A stretch of 64,000 nucleotides of DNA from Bacteroidales bacterium UBA6428 (lineage in GTDB: Bacteria; Bacteroidota; Bacteroidia; Bacteroidales; UBA932). This document shows, in pieces, positions 53,137 to 63,051 of the stretch. Below the pieces are notes generated by a model. The model ran no database searches and was not told the origin of the DNA. It worked only from the letters and a program-made list of their open reading frames with translations. Made by a program: the position numbers and the translations under genes. Where the stretch lies: contig DJOW01000017.1 of NCBI GenBank assembly GCA_002437305.1, forward strand, positions 16,852 through 80,851, given 5' to 3'. The first letter of the stretch is position 1; every line of letters begins with the position of its first letter.

Positions 53137-53379
53137 TTATTTCGCGATAAGACAAACAACGATGGCGAACAGACATGCACCCTCTATGAGGGCACCGACA
53201 ATGATGGCCGTCATCCTGTAGTGATCCGCCTTCTCTGGCTGGCGGGCACCGGCCTCAAGGGAAGCCGCACCGATCTTACCGATACCGAAAGCTGCGGCGA
53301 AAGCAGCCAGTCCAGCGCCGAGGGCCGCACCCAGTCTACCAAGAGACAACGCCTGAAGCAACAATGTAGAAAGTAACAT
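53137..53379 (-). CDS. atpE: ATP synthase F0 c subunit
   Basis: The 80-residue proteolipid has two membrane helices with the polar loop EAGARQPE between. The ion-binding carboxylate is Glu66 in ALIEGACLFAIV. The residue after it is glycine rather than the serine/threonine of Na+-binding rings, and helix 1 lacks the Na+-type glutamine, so H+ coupling is more likely; that is an inference from motif rules. Confidence 0.95.
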   Translation of the reverse strand: MLLSTLLLQALSLGRLGAALGAGLAAFAAAFGIGKIGAASLEAGARQPEKADHYRMTAIIVGALIEGACLFAIVVCLIAK

Positions 53380-53419
53380 AATTCTATTATTTAAGATTAA
53401 CTATTCTGAATATTCCCGG

Positions 53420-54472
53420 TTATTTTGAAGACTCCGGCCTCTGCCGTGACAACCCTATGAAAACCGCGGAGAGCATCGTAAAGACATAGGCCTGGATGAA
53501 GGACACGAGCAGCTCAAGACAATCCATAAACACGCCCAGCAGTACGGCCACAAATGTGAGGCTGCCGTTCAACGCGGCTCCCAGCTCCGCTGTCAGGAAA
53601 ATCACGGCCACAACGCCAAGGATCATGAAGTGCCCGGCCAGGATGTTGGCGAAAAGCCTTACCATAAGGCTGAAAGGCTTGGTGAAGATGCCGATGATCT
53701 CGATCGCCGGCATCAGCGGCACCGGCACTTTAAGCCATGCCGGCACGTCCGGCCAAAGAATGTCCTTCCAGTAATGCTTGTTGCCGAACAGGTTGACAAT
53801 GAAGAATGTGAAGAGCGCCAGCACAAGCGTCACAGCGATGTTGCCAGTGATGTTCGCTCCTCCAGGGAAGAACGGGACGATTCCCATCAGGTTGTTGATG
53901 AATATGAAGAAGAACGCTGTCAGCAGGTAAGGCGAGTACCTTCTGTAGTCCGCTCCTACACAGCTCTTGACAACATCGTCCTCAATCATGGTGACAAGCA
54001 TCTCCATCAAGCCTACACCGCCTTTGGGAGCCTCCTCACGGGCATCGTGCCTTCTGTACCACCTGGCGGTTCCAAGCACGATGAACAACAGCAACGTGCA
54101 ATTGATCATCAGACCGGACACGTTCTTGGTGATGGAAAAGTCCCAAGGCCTTACCTCCGTGCCGTCAGGTGTACGTTCGACAATCTTGTTCTCGTACTTG
54201 CTTCCCGCCGGAGCGATGTAGAACCCCTTATACTCTCCGTGCTCCAAATGCTTCGAACTGAAGACATGGACACCGTTCCCGGTTTTGCTCACAACGATCA
54301 CCGGCAGCGGAATGCTGACAGGATGGCCATTCACGGTGGTGATGTGCCACTCATAAGAGTCACGGACGTGACCGTAGAGGTACTCATCCATGTCGAAGCC
54401 GCCACTCTTCCCTTCCGCGGCCAAGGACAACGGAATCAAAAGGCCTATGAATATGTAAACCCACTTTCTCAT
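53420..54472 (-). CDS. atpB: ATP synthase F0 a subunit
   Basis: From ATG 54470-54472 the protein has 350 residues. A signal-like N-terminus (VYIFIGLLIPLSLAAEG) and a periplasmic extension of about 90 residues, usual in Bacteroidota, precede the membrane part. The last helices carry SLMVRLFANILAGHF with the essential arginine and the C-terminal SFIQAYVFTMLSAVFIG. It lies one base after atpC. Confidence 0.95.
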   Translation of the reverse strand: MRKWVYIFIGLLIPLSLAAEGKSGGFDMDEYLYGHVRDSYEWHITTVNGHPVSIPLPVIVVSKTGNGVHVFSSKHLEHGEYKGFYIAPAGSKYENKIVERTPDGTEVRPWDFSITKNVSGLMINCTLLLFIVLGTARWYRRHDAREEAPKGGVGLMEMLVTMIEDDVVKSCVGADYRRYSPYLLTAFFFIFINNLMGIVPFFPGGANITGNIAVTLVLALFTFFIVNLFGNKHYWKDILWPDVPAWLKVPVPLMPAIEIIGIFTKPFSLMVRLFANILAGHFMILGVVAVIFLTAELGAALNGSLTFVAVLLGVFMDCLELLVSFIQAYVFTMLSAVFIGLSRQRPESSK

Positions 54473-54473
54473 C

Positions 54474-54740
54474 TCACAGTTCCACGCAAGCGACAACCTT
54501 GTTGTCATTTATTTCCACGAAACCAGAGGCGATGTCCATGCTGTCCGCCTTTTCTCCGGCGCGGTAGGATATCTTCCCTTTGACCAATGATGAGATCAGC
54601 GCGGCATGGTCCCTGAGGACCACAAAGCGACCTTCGGTGCCCGGAAACTCAACGAGGTCAACCACAGCATGAACCAAAGTCCTTTCAGGCGAAAGGACAT
54701 CCAGAAGTATCCCTGAAGTCTTCTCTGGCATATTCATCAT
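54474..54740 (-). CDS. atpC: ATP synthase F1 epsilon subunit
   Basis: The ATG at 54738-54740 is chosen because GGGGAGG lies just upstream at a good ribosome-binding distance; a longer frame overlaps atpD with no conserved residues. The 88-residue protein covers only the beta-sandwich domain (LDVLSPERTLVHAVVDLVEF, GRFVVLRDHAALISSLVKG) and lacks the C-terminal helices. Short epsilon subunits of this kind are usual in Bacteroidota and lack the inhibitory helices. Confidence 0.93.
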   Translation of the reverse strand: MMNMPEKTSGILLDVLSPERTLVHAVVDLVEFPGTEGRFVVLRDHAALISSLVKGKISYRAGEKADSMDIASGFVEINDNKVVACVEL

Positions 54741-54765
54741 TTCACCCTCCCCAAGGTTGAATTTC

Positions 54766-56289
54766 CTATTTTGTTCCAGCGAGAATCTCCTTGCCCTTTG
54801 CAATGGCGTCGTCCAAGGTACCTACGTTCAGGAACGCCTGCTCCGGCAGGTAGTCCACCTCGCCGTCAAGAATCCTGCGGAAACCTTCTATTGTGTCCTC
54901 GATGGAAACCATCACTCCCGGCACACCTGTAAACTGTTCAGCCACAGCAAACGGCTGGGACAGGAACCTTTGGACACGGCGTGCCCGGTTGACTGTAATT
55001 TTGTCCTCATCCGAAAGCTCATCCATGCCCAGGATGGCGATGATGTCCTGAAGCTCCTTGTTCCTCTGAAGAATCTGTTTCACCCTCTGGGCTATGTCAT
55101 AGTGATCCTGACCCACTATGTTGGGATCAAGAATCCTGGATGTGGATTCCAGCGGATCCACAGCAGGATATATTCCCAGCTCTGTGATCTTTCGGCTGAG
55201 TACAGTCGTGGCGTCGAGATGCGAGAACGTTGTAGCCGGAGCCGGGTCTGTCAAGTCATCCGCCGGAACATAAACAGCCTGAACAGAAGTAATGGAACCG
55301 TTCTTCGTCGAAGTGATCCGCTCCTGCATCTGACCCATCTCAGTGGCCAGCGTCGGCTGGTAACCCACCGCTGAAGGCATACGTCCCAAAAGCGCTGAGA
55401 CCTCGGAGCCGGCCTGGGTGAATCGGAATATGTTGTCGATGAAGAAAAGGATGTCTCTCGGCCCGTCACCTTTGTCACTGTCACGGAAAGACTCAGCAAG
55501 TGTCAGTCCTGAGAGGGCCACGGACGCACGGGCTCCCGGAGGTTCGTTCATCTGGCCGAAAACCATCGCGACTTGGGACTTCTCGAGTTCCTTTCTGTCA
55601 ACCTTGGAAAGATCCCACTGGTTATTCTCCATTGACTTAACGAACTCCTCCCCGTACTTGATTACACCGGACTCTATCATCTCGCGGAGCAGATCGTTTC
55701 CCTCCCTGGTACGCTCCCCCACACCGGCAAAGATGGAAAATCCATTGTGCTTCTTAGCGATATTATTAATCAACTCCTTGATCAGCACTGTCTTGCCAAC
55801 GCCTGCACCACCAAACAAACCAATTTTTCCACCTTTGAGATACGGTTCAAGCAGGTCGATGACCTTTATCCCCGTGTAAAGAACTTCCTGAGATGTCTTA
55901 AGGTCCTCGAATCTCGGAGGTTCCCTGTGGATCGGCAAGGAGTCGCTCTCATCAAGAGGGCCAAGCCCGTCAATGGAATCTCCGACAACATTCATCACAC
56001 GGCCGCGAATCTGCGCGCCCACCGGCATCGAGATCGGGGCATGGGTGTTGACAGCCTTCATACCACGTCTAAGGCCGTCAGTGGTGTCCATTGCGACACA
56101 TCTTACCGTGTCCTCTCCGATGTGCTGTTGCACTTCTATCACCAAGGCTTTCTTACCCTCGCCCCGGTCCACATCCAACGCGTCGTGGATGCTTGGGAGC
56201 GCGGCCTCATCGGATTCCAAGTCAAAATGGACATCGACAACTGGTCCGATGACCTGAGAAATGTAACCTATGTTCTTATTTTCTGCCAT
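54766..56289 (-). CDS. atpD: ATP synthase F1 beta subunit
   Basis: From ATG 56287-56289 the catalytic beta subunit has 507 residues. It carries the P-loop GGAGVGKTVLIKELI, the DELSEED-like MDELSDEDKI, and the signature ILDPNIVGQDHYD. It is the first gene of the operon, which runs D-C-B-E-F-H-A-G. This is the order seen in other Bacteroidota. Confidence 0.97.
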   Translation of the reverse strand: MAENKNIGYISQVIGPVVDVHFDLESDEAALPSIHDALDVDRGEGKKALVIEVQQHIGEDTVRCVAMDTTDGLRRGMKAVNTHAPISMPVGAQIRGRVMNVVGDSIDGLGPLDESDSLPIHREPPRFEDLKTSQEVLYTGIKVIDLLEPYLKGGKIGLFGGAGVGKTVLIKELINNIAKKHNGFSIFAGVGERTREGNDLLREMIESGVIKYGEEFVKSMENNQWDLSKVDRKELEKSQVAMVFGQMNEPPGARASVALSGLTLAESFRDSDKGDGPRDILFFIDNIFRFTQAGSEVSALLGRMPSAVGYQPTLATEMGQMQERITSTKNGSITSVQAVYVPADDLTDPAPATTFSHLDATTVLSRKITELGIYPAVDPLESTSRILDPNIVGQDHYDIAQRVKQILQRNKELQDIIAILGMDELSDEDKITVNRARRVQRFLSQPFAVAEQFTGVPGVMVSIEDTIEGFRRILDGEVDYLPEQAFLNVGTLDDAIAKGKEILAGTK

Positions 56290-56353
56290 CTCTGAATATG
56301 GTTGATTAAATGCCGCCAACAAGCGACGAAGATCCACTTCTGAAAATTTCAAG

Positions 56354-56385
56354 CCAAGTTAAGCAGAATTTCCCTAATTGACAAA
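56354..56385 (-). promoter_or_regulatory. Promoter of the atp operon
   Basis: On the minus strand TTTG (56382-56385) and TAACTTGG (56354-56361; one mismatch to TAnnTTTG) are 20 bp apart. The TTTG is taken from the T run of the enolase terminator, so the two signals overlap. The atpD start is about 65 bp downstream. Confidence 0.5.
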
Positions 56386-56415
56386 AAAGCGGGCCGATTT
56401 TAAAACCGAACCCGC
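56383..56415 (-). terminator. Enolase terminator
   Basis: On the minus strand GCGGGTTCGGTTTT pairs with AAATCGGCCCGC imperfectly and TTTTTT follows (56383-56388). It lies about 45 bp after the eno stop. Confidence 0.75.
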
Positions 56416-56458
56416 CTTTAGCAGACTTTTTGATATTCCGTTAAGGAATCATTACAAG

Positions 56459-57766
56459 TTATTTAAGCTTCGCATAACCATACTTCGACGTGTCACCAAG
56501 CTCAATCTCGATCTTCATCAGGCGATTATACTTGGCAATACGATCGGTTCTGCTGAGAGAGCCGGTCTTGATCTGACCACTGTTCGTAGCGACAGCGATG
56601 TCAGCGATGGTGGTGTCCTCAGTCTCACCTGAACGATGAGAGGTTACAGTGGTGTAGCCGTGGCGATGAGCCATCTCGATAGCGTCAAGAGTCTCTGTCA
56701 GAGAGCCGATCTGGTTCACCTTGATAAGGATGGAATTGGCCGCACCCATCTTGATGCCCTTCTCAAGGTATTTGGTGTTGGTCACGAAGAGGTCGTCACC
56801 CACGAGCTGGCATTTGCTTCCGATGGCAGAAGTGAGCTTAACCCAACCATCCCAGTCTTCCTCGCTGAGCCCGTCCTCGATGGAGTCAATAGGGTATTTG
56901 CTGATGAGTTCCTCAAGATAAGCGATCTGCTCCTCTGTTGAGAGCTTCTTACCCTCAGGATCCTTGGCCATGCCGGTCTTGAGCTGCTTGTAGTCATAGA
57001 AGAACTTGTCACCCTCCTTGAAGCAGAACTCGGAAGCGGCGCAGTCCATGGCGATGGTGATGTCAGAACCAGGCTTGTAGCCGGCCTTCTCGATGGCCAG
57101 CATAATGCAGCCGAGAGCATCGTTGATGCCGTCAAGCTTCGGAGCGAAACCACCCTCATCACCGACAGCGGTTGAAAGGCCGCGGCCCTTCAGAACCTTC
57201 TGAAGAGCATGGAACACCTCTGCGCCCATTCTTACACCCTCCGCGATGCTCTTGGCACCGACCGGACGGATCATGAACTCCTGGAAAGCGATAGGGGCGT
57301 CAGAGTGCGCGCCACCGTTGATGATGTTCATCATAGGAACAGGAAGCACATGTCCGTTCGTTCCTCCGATGTAACGGTAAAGAGGAATGTCAAGATAGTT
57401 TGCAGCTGCGTGGGCGACAGCGAGGGAAACTCCAAGAATGGCGTTGGCGCCAAGATTGCTCTTCGTCGCGGTTCCATCAAGTTTGATCATGGCCTCATCG
57501 ATTGCCCTCTGCTCAAGGCAGGACATTCCGATGACCTCAGGGGCTATCTTCTCGTTGATGTTGGCCACTGCCTTAAGAACGCCCTTTCCTCCGTAGCGCT
57601 TAGGATCACCGTCACGGAGCTCAAGAGCCTCGTTCTCTCCGGTGGACGCGCCTGATGGAACGGAGGCGACTCCGATGATGCCAGACTCGAGTTCAACTTC
57701 GCACTCAATTGTAGGATTTCCTCTTGAATCAAGAATCTCCCTACCGGTAACACGTACAATTCTCAT
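56459..57766 (-). CDS. eno: Enolase
   Basis: Enolase converts 2-phosphoglycerate to phosphoenolpyruvate in glycolysis. The 435-residue protein has the N-terminal ILDSRGNPTIECEVEL, the catalytic GDEGGFAPKL, the metal ligands in MDCAASEFC and SIEDGLSEEDW, and LIKVNQIGSLTET. All key residues are present. It has its own terminator and lies between atpD and the OmpA-like gene. Confidence 0.97.
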   Translation of the reverse strand: MRIVRVTGREILDSRGNPTIECEVELESGIIGVASVPSGASTGENEALELRDGDPKRYGGKGVLKAVANINEKIAPEVIGMSCLEQRAIDEAMIKLDGTATKSNLGANAILGVSLAVAHAAANYLDIPLYRYIGGTNGHVLPVPMMNIINGGAHSDAPIAFQEFMIRPVGAKSIAEGVRMGAEVFHALQKVLKGRGLSTAVGDEGGFAPKLDGINDALGCIMLAIEKAGYKPGSDITIAMDCAASEFCFKEGDKFFYDYKQLKTGMAKDPEGKKLSTEEQIAYLEELISKYPIDSIEDGLSEEDWDGWVKLTSAIGSKCQLVGDDLFVTNTKYLEKGIKMGAANSILIKVNQIGSLTETLDAIEMAHRHGYTTVTSHRSGETEDTTIADIAVATNSGQIKTGSLSRTDRIAKYNRLMKIEIELGDTSKYGYAKLK

Positions 57767-57808
57767 AATAAAAAATATTAATTGACTAACTGTTTTTGAT
57801 TCATTCTC

Positions 57809-57838
57809 AAAAAAAGGCCGGGGTTGAAACCCAGCCTT
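57809..57838 (-). terminator. Terminator of the OmpA-like gene
   Basis: On the minus strand AAAGGCTGGGTTTC pairs with AACCCCGGCCTTT, followed by a seven-T run, about 28 bp past the stop. Confidence 0.75.
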
Positions 57839-57865
57839 TATTTATTTTCAATTATCGCGCCATAA

Positions 57866-58939
57866 TTATTTAACGAGGCAGACAGCCACACGGTTCTCCT
57901 CAGGAGTCTCGAATGGATTGACCGTGTCACCGAAGTACTCAGTGATGATCCTGTCCTTGTCGATGCCGGCGGCGACAATCGCGGCGGTGACAACCTCAGC
58001 CCTCTTCTCTGAAAGGAACTTGTTCCTCTTGGCGGTACCGGTCGCCTTGTCAGCATAGCCGGAGACACGAACCTTCGTGTCAGGATTGGCCTTGAGAGCC
58101 TCGACAACCTCATCGATCTTGAGTTGCTCGCTCTCACGGATGTTCCAAGTGTTGATCACGAAGAGAATGTTGCGTGAAAGTGACTCGAAAGCCGGAACGA
58201 CCTCAACCTCCTCTACAGGAGCCGGCTCCGGTTCAGGCTCCGGCTTCACAACAGGCGCAGGCGCAGGAACTGGAACAGGAGCGGGAACTGGCTTGACCTT
58301 TCCAAAACTGAAGGTAAGACCGGCGACGGCCTTGATCTGGAAATCAGCCTTGGAACCCTTCTTGGAATTGAAGTGATCATCAAGGAAGCTGCAATTGCCT
58401 TCAAGGTTGAGGGCGATGGCGTCTGAGAGTCTGATGTTGAGACCGGCGCCGGCCCTGAGGGCAGGAGAAACCTTGCTGCCGTCCCACAGATAGTTGTCTT
58501 TTTTAGGGAAACGGTTGGCCACATCATTGGCCTCGTCATTGTTGAACGCATAGTTCACACCTAAACCGCCGAAGAGGTAAGGGTTGAGAGTCCTGTCGTA
58601 CTTGTAGCCCGCGAAAATAGTAGCGATGTCGGCCATGAGGTCCACAGCTCCTTCAACATAGTTGAACTTGTAAATAGTGGTAGGTCCCGCGATGGCGCCT
58701 TTACCCTGCCAACCGTTGACATTGAGTCTTGCTCCGAACACAGGTGAGAACTGGTAGCCGAAAGAAACGGCCGCGGAAGGCGAAAGGAGGTCAGAGAATG
58801 ATGTCTCTCCCACAGTGTGGGCGGCACCTCCCTGAAGCTGCATAAACCAATAAGGATCAAAATCCTTCTTCTGCGCGTTCGCCACGGAAAGCGACGCGAC
58901 AAGCGCTGCGCTTGCAAGAATTGTCAATATACGTTTCAT
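57866..58939 (-). CDS. OmpA-family outer-membrane protein
   Basis: The 357-residue protein has a signal peptide (to about residue 22), an eight-strand-like beta-barrel (residues 25-210, ending VAGLTFSFGKV), a proline/valine/glutamate linker (PVPAPAPVVKPEPEPEPAP) and a C-terminal OmpA domain with VRVSGYADKATGTAKRNKFL and RIITEYFGDTVNPF. The OmpA domain binds peptidoglycan. It is similar in layout to the abundant OmpA-like porins of Bacteroidales. Confidence 0.92.
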   Translation of the reverse strand: MKRILTILASAALVASLSVANAQKKDFDPYWFMQLQGGAAHTVGETSFSDLLSPSAAVSFGYQFSPVFGARLNVNGWQGKGAIAGPTTIYKFNYVEGAVDLMADIATIFAGYKYDRTLNPYLFGGLGVNYAFNNDEANDVANRFPKKDNYLWDGSKVSPALRAGAGLNIRLSDAIALNLEGNCSFLDDHFNSKKGSKADFQIKAVAGLTFSFGKVKPVPAPVPVPAPAPVVKPEPEPEPAPVEEVEVVPAFESLSRNILFVINTWNIRESEQLKIDEVVEALKANPDTKVRVSGYADKATGTAKRNKFLSEKRAEVVTAAIVAAGIDKDRIITEYFGDTVNPFETPEENRVAVCLVK

Positions 58940-59036
58940 AATGTTTGAATTAGATTCTCATTTTTCGTTGCGAATTTAACACTTTTTTTCCATTCCACAA
59001 AATATATCATAAGTTACGGACTTTTCCGAGGCCTTC

Positions 59037-61484
59037 CTACCCCCGGCCGGAACGGGAAACCAAACCTTTGAGAGCCATGTTGAAACCGGAGCGGGACAAC
59101 AGCCTCTCAAGAGTCATGTGCATTCTCCAGCGCCAGTAATGACGCGGATCAGACGGAATGTTGATGCGCTCGTCCTCGGGCCTGCCATGGTAACGGACCT
59201 CTCCATCCATGGACATCCAGTCCTGAAGCGGGAGAATGCACAGCATCGAAGGAGAGCGGAGATGCTGGTTGACTATCCGCTCACAGATCCAAGGCTCGCA
59301 GGTGTACGGAGCCTGCCCCTCACATCGCAGGATCTCATGGAAGAAACGCTCTGACATCTTGTGGTCCTCCTCCCACCAGCCACGCAGGGTGGAGGTGTCG
59401 TGCGTCCCGGTGGCGCAGACGGAAAGATAAGGGTAGGCCCAAGGCTCGTCAAAGGTCTTGGAAGGAGACTTTGGCATCCTCTGAATCTCAAGAGAAAGGA
59501 TCCTCAAGTCTTTCATCACCTCGGGCACGCATGCAGGGATCATTCCCAGATCCTCCCCGCAGGCCAACATTCCGGTGGAATCCAAAAGCGGCGGGAGTTT
59601 CCTCATGGCGCACTCTTTCCAGAAACCATTGTGACGATGGTAGAAGAAGTCATTGTAAAGATCGTTGTAGGCCCCTTTAAGAGAATCGGTCAGCATCCGG
59701 AAATCCTCCGTGTTCAGGGCAGCGATCCGGGGATGATACCACCCGTCACGATGAGGATCCGGCACAAACAACTGAGAGTCAGGGTCAAATCCCCTGCCTC
59801 TCAGCTCATCAGCCGAGTAAGGAAGCGCAGGGTTGAAATGACCCAGCAAGCCCGACTTCACCCCGACCGGAATCTCCCAGATGCGGAAGAATCCAAGAAT
59901 ATGATCGATCCGGAACGCATCGAAATACTCACTCATCTTCCTAAGACGTGCCTTCCACCAGGCGTAACCGTCTTTGGCCATCTCCTCCCAATTGTAGGTA
60001 GGAAATCCCCAGTTCTGGCCGTCGGCCGAGAAAGCATCAGGTGGTGCGCCGGCTTGTGAATCAAGGTTGAACAAGCGTGGATACTGCCAAGCGTCGACAC
60101 TTGTGCGGCTGATCCCGATCGGAAGGTCTCCCTTGATCGCCACGCCTTTCGAATGAGCATATTCAATGGCATCTTTCAACTGGGCGTCAAGAAAGAACTG
60201 AACGTAGCAGTAGAAATCAGTCTCGCTTTTGCGCCTGCGGCAGAATGACTTGACCTTGGTCTCTGAATATTCAGAAAGGAACTTCCACTTCCCGAATTCA
60301 GGGGTTCCGTTGATGTCTCTCAAGACACAGAAAGCGGCATAAGGGATGAGCCAATCTTTGTTGGCGGAATAGAATTTTCTGTAGCTTTCCCCCGACATCA
60401 CTTCCTGGCCGGCATTCTCGAAAGTCTCTTTCAGAAGACGGATCTTCTCATTATTAACTCTCTCGTAGTCAACAGTCGGGAGCGCATTAAGCTCTTTCTG
60501 GAGAGCTTTGTATTTCTTATCGGCCTTGACCCCGGCATCAGGAAGATGGATGAACTGAGGGTGAAGGGCGAACGTCGAGTTGGCATTGTAAGGGTAAGAA
60601 TCCGTCCACGTCCCGGTCATCGTGGTGTCGTTGATCGGCAGAAGCTGGATGATGCTCTGGCCTGTCTTGGCGGCCCAGTCAACGAGTTTTTTGATGTCTT
60701 TGAACTCTCCTGCTCCGAAGCCGGTCTCACTGCGGAGGGAAAAGACCGGAACAGCAGTACCTGCCCCGCGCCAGGGCATTGTCTCGAACTCCGGGACAAC
60801 ATCCCTTATCTCCAGCAGACGGCCCTTGGCCGGAACTTCCGCGAAGAAATGGTTGGGGCCGGACTCCCAGACTTTAGGTTCCTTCGTCTTAGCATCCAGA
60901 ATAACGAATTTATACTCAAATGGTTCCTTTACATTGAGGAAAACACTCCAAAACGGAGCCGAGTCCGGACTCAACTGGACGAACTTTTTCCAGTCATCGA
61001 ACATTTTGCCACTGCCGGTGACAGCCATGACCTCATCTTTGCGGACACGCGCGCCCGGAACGGTAAAGGTCACGTTGCCGGTACGCTTGTGTGAAACCGA
61101 TTTTCTTTTGAATATCACTTCGGTGAATGCCTTTGTCCAGAACGGAGAGTCTTCCGGACGGTCCTGCCACCGGTCGCGGATTTCAAGGGACACGGTCCCT
61201 CCTTCGGCCGCCGAGCCTGCAGAAGCGACTGACCTTGCCAAAGCGACAGTCCCTCCGGCAAGCTCAGGGACCGGACGCCTTCCCCACTCACGACGGACAC
61301 ACTGCCCGCCACGGTGAAGCTCAAAGGTATATTCAAGGGCATCCGTTGTGGCCGGAACTTCCAATGTAGCCTCCCAGCGTCCTCCGGTGACATATTCCAT
61401 AGCTATTGATTGTCCATCGGAGAGGCTCAAGAAAAGTTCCTCTCCCGGTGAAGTGAAATATTCAAGGGTAATTTTAAGTTGCAT
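59037..61484 (-). CDS. malQ: 4-alpha-glucanotransferase (GH77) with CBM20-type domains
   Basis: From ATG 61482-61484 the enzyme has 815 residues. The first 250 or so hold two starch-binding-like modules (MQLKITLEYFTSPGEELFLS; VTFTVPGARVRKDEVMAVTG). The GH77 barrel follows with SLRSETGFGAGEFKDIKKL, the nucleophile region FRIDHILGFFRIW, the acid/base LLACGEDLGMIP and the ATGTHDTSTLRGWW block. It moves glucan segments during maltodextrin/glycogen metabolism. A longer upstream frame adds 13 residues outside the domain. Confidence 0.93.
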   Translation of the reverse strand: MQLKITLEYFTSPGEELFLSLSDGQSIAMEYVTGGRWEATLEVPATTDALEYTFELHRGGQCVRREWGRRPVPELAGGTVALARSVASAGSAAEGGTVSLEIRDRWQDRPEDSPFWTKAFTEVIFKRKSVSHKRTGNVTFTVPGARVRKDEVMAVTGSGKMFDDWKKFVQLSPDSAPFWSVFLNVKEPFEYKFVILDAKTKEPKVWESGPNHFFAEVPAKGRLLEIRDVVPEFETMPWRGAGTAVPVFSLRSETGFGAGEFKDIKKLVDWAAKTGQSIIQLLPINDTTMTGTWTDSYPYNANSTFALHPQFIHLPDAGVKADKKYKALQKELNALPTVDYERVNNEKIRLLKETFENAGQEVMSGESYRKFYSANKDWLIPYAAFCVLRDINGTPEFGKWKFLSEYSETKVKSFCRRRKSETDFYCYVQFFLDAQLKDAIEYAHSKGVAIKGDLPIGISRTSVDAWQYPRLFNLDSQAGAPPDAFSADGQNWGFPTYNWEEMAKDGYAWWKARLRKMSEYFDAFRIDHILGFFRIWEIPVGVKSGLLGHFNPALPYSADELRGRGFDPDSQLFVPDPHRDGWYHPRIAALNTEDFRMLTDSLKGAYNDLYNDFFYHRHNGFWKECAMRKLPPLLDSTGMLACGEDLGMIPACVPEVMKDLRILSLEIQRMPKSPSKTFDEPWAYPYLSVCATGTHDTSTLRGWWEEDHKMSERFFHEILRCEGQAPYTCEPWICERIVNQHLRSPSMLCILPLQDWMSMDGEVRYHGRPEDERINIPSDPRHYWRWRMHMTLERLLSRSGFNMALKGLVSRSGRG

Positions 61485-61611
61485 AGCGTTTTGGCAGCGG
61501 AATTTGTCCGCCACAATCCGCAATATTAGCGAAAATATCTGAATTTGAATGCGGTTTTGCGTGTGAATTTGAGGAGAAAAGGCTTTTCGTTGCCAAGATG
61601 ATAGGATGAAA

Positions 61612-61643
61612 TTTGTGTTTGGCGATTTTATGGGTTAATTTTG
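61612..61643 (+). promoter_or_regulatory. Promoter of the U32 peptidase gene
   Basis: TTTG (61612-61615) and TAATTTTG (61636-61643), an exact -7 match, are 20 bp apart. The start codon lies 19 bp after the -7 element, so the leader is very short. Confidence 0.65.
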
Positions 61644-61662
61644 AGGGATAATATCAGGGACT

Positions 61663-62937
61663 ATGGACAAGAAGGAACTTGAGATAATGGCACCGGCAGG
61701 CAGTTTCGAATGCCTGCACGCGGCGATACAGGGCAGGGCGGACTCCGTCTATTTCGGAGTGGGGAACCTCAACATGCGCTCGCACTCGGCGAACAACTTC
61801 ACGCCGGACGACCTGCCACGGATCGTGGAGATCTGCCGGGAATATGGCGTCAAGACCTACATGACTCTGAACATAGTCCTTTACGGGGAGGATCTTGCCC
61901 CGATGCGCGAGGCTCTGGACGCGGCCAAGGCGGCGGGAGTGAACGCAATCATCGCCTCGGACATGGCAGCGATAACTTATTGCCGTCAAATCGGGCTGGA
62001 AGTACACATCTCAACCCAGCTCAACGTGTCGAATGTCGAGGCGCTGCGGTTCTACTCTCAGTTCGCTGACGTGATCGTGCTGGCAAGGGAACTCAACCTG
62101 CATCAGGTCAAGGATATTCATGAAGCCATCGTGCGGGAAGGGATCAAGGGGCCGTCCGGGAATCTGGTGCGGATCGAGATGTTCGCCCATGGGGCGCTCT
62201 GCATGGCGGTTTCCGGAAAGTGCTACCTCAGCCTCCAGACCTACGGGGCGTCAGCTAACCGCGGAGCGTGCTACCAGCTTTGCCGCAGGGGCTACGAGGT
62301 CACGGACCTTGAGACCGGCACGAAACTGAACATCGACAACAAGTACATCATGTCACCCAAGGACCTGTGCACCATCGGGTTCATGGACAAGATCATCGAT
62401 GCCGGAGTCAAGGTCTTCAAGATCGAGGGGCGGGCAAGGAGCGCTGAATATGTCAAAAAGACCGCCGAATGCTACCGCCGGGCGGCTGACGCGGTCTGCG
62501 AGGGACGCTACACGCCAGAATTGGCGGCCTCTTTGAAGGAGGAACTGTCCGAGGTCTTCAACAGAGGGTTCTGGGACGGTTACTATCAGGGGGCCAGACT
62601 CGGAGAATGGAGCGATGTCTATGGCAGCCACGCCACCCGCAAGAAAATCTACTGCGGAAAGATCACGAACTGGTTCGACAGGATCTCCGTGGCGGAAGTC
62701 TTGGTGGAATCCGAGACCTTACGCAAAGGTGACGACATCCTGATCATCGGAGAGACAACGGGAGTCATCGAACAGAATGTAAGCGAGATCCGTGTTGACC
62801 TAAAGCCAACGGAAGAAGCCTCAAAAGGCACCCTTTGCTCCATTCCGGTAATATTCCCGGACGACATCCGCACCCCCGGCGGCAAAAAAATCCGCCGAGG
62901 CGACAAGGTCTACATCTGGCGGGAGGTCTCTTTATAG
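61663..62937 (+). CDS. U32 family peptidase/tRNA-rRNA hydroxylation-type protein
   Basis: The 424-residue protein matches the peptidase U32 family, whose members in bacteria include RlhA and TrhP, which modify RNA rather than cut protein. Typical blocks are IMAPAGSFECLHAAIQ, ADSVYFGVGNLNMRSHS, KCYLSLQTYGASANRGAC with its cysteines, QLCRRGYEV, and YIMSPKDLCTI with KIEGRARSAEYV. A C-terminal beta domain follows. Intact; which RNA it acts on is unknown. Confidence 0.92.
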   Translation: MDKKELEIMAPAGSFECLHAAIQGRADSVYFGVGNLNMRSHSANNFTPDDLPRIVEICREYGVKTYMTLNIVLYGEDLAPMREALDAAKAAGVNAIIASDMAAITYCRQIGLEVHISTQLNVSNVEALRFYSQFADVIVLARELNLHQVKDIHEAIVREGIKGPSGNLVRIEMFAHGALCMAVSGKCYLSLQTYGASANRGACYQLCRRGYEVTDLETGTKLNIDNKYIMSPKDLCTIGFMDKIIDAGVKVFKIEGRARSAEYVKKTAECYRRAADAVCEGRYTPELAASLKEELSEVFNRGFWDGYYQGARLGEWSDVYGSHATRKKIYCGKITNWFDRISVAEVLVESETLRKGDDILIIGETTGVIEQNVSEIRVDLKPTEEASKGTLCSIPVIFPDDIRTPGGKKIRRGDKVYIWREVSL

Positions 62938-63051
62938 TCCATTGACTAGAAAAATCATCCTCTTTCCCGTAACAGGCAGAAGAAAAAGTCGGTTATTCAT
63001 TTATAATCAAAGCATTGCTCTCCACCCTCACATTCAAGATGCAATATAAAA

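Noticed and set aside
53630..54583. A long open frame (317 codons) on the plus strand
   Set aside because: It is antisense to atpB and part of atpC and has no recognisable domain; it is rich in His/Arg/Asp as expected for an antisense shadow.
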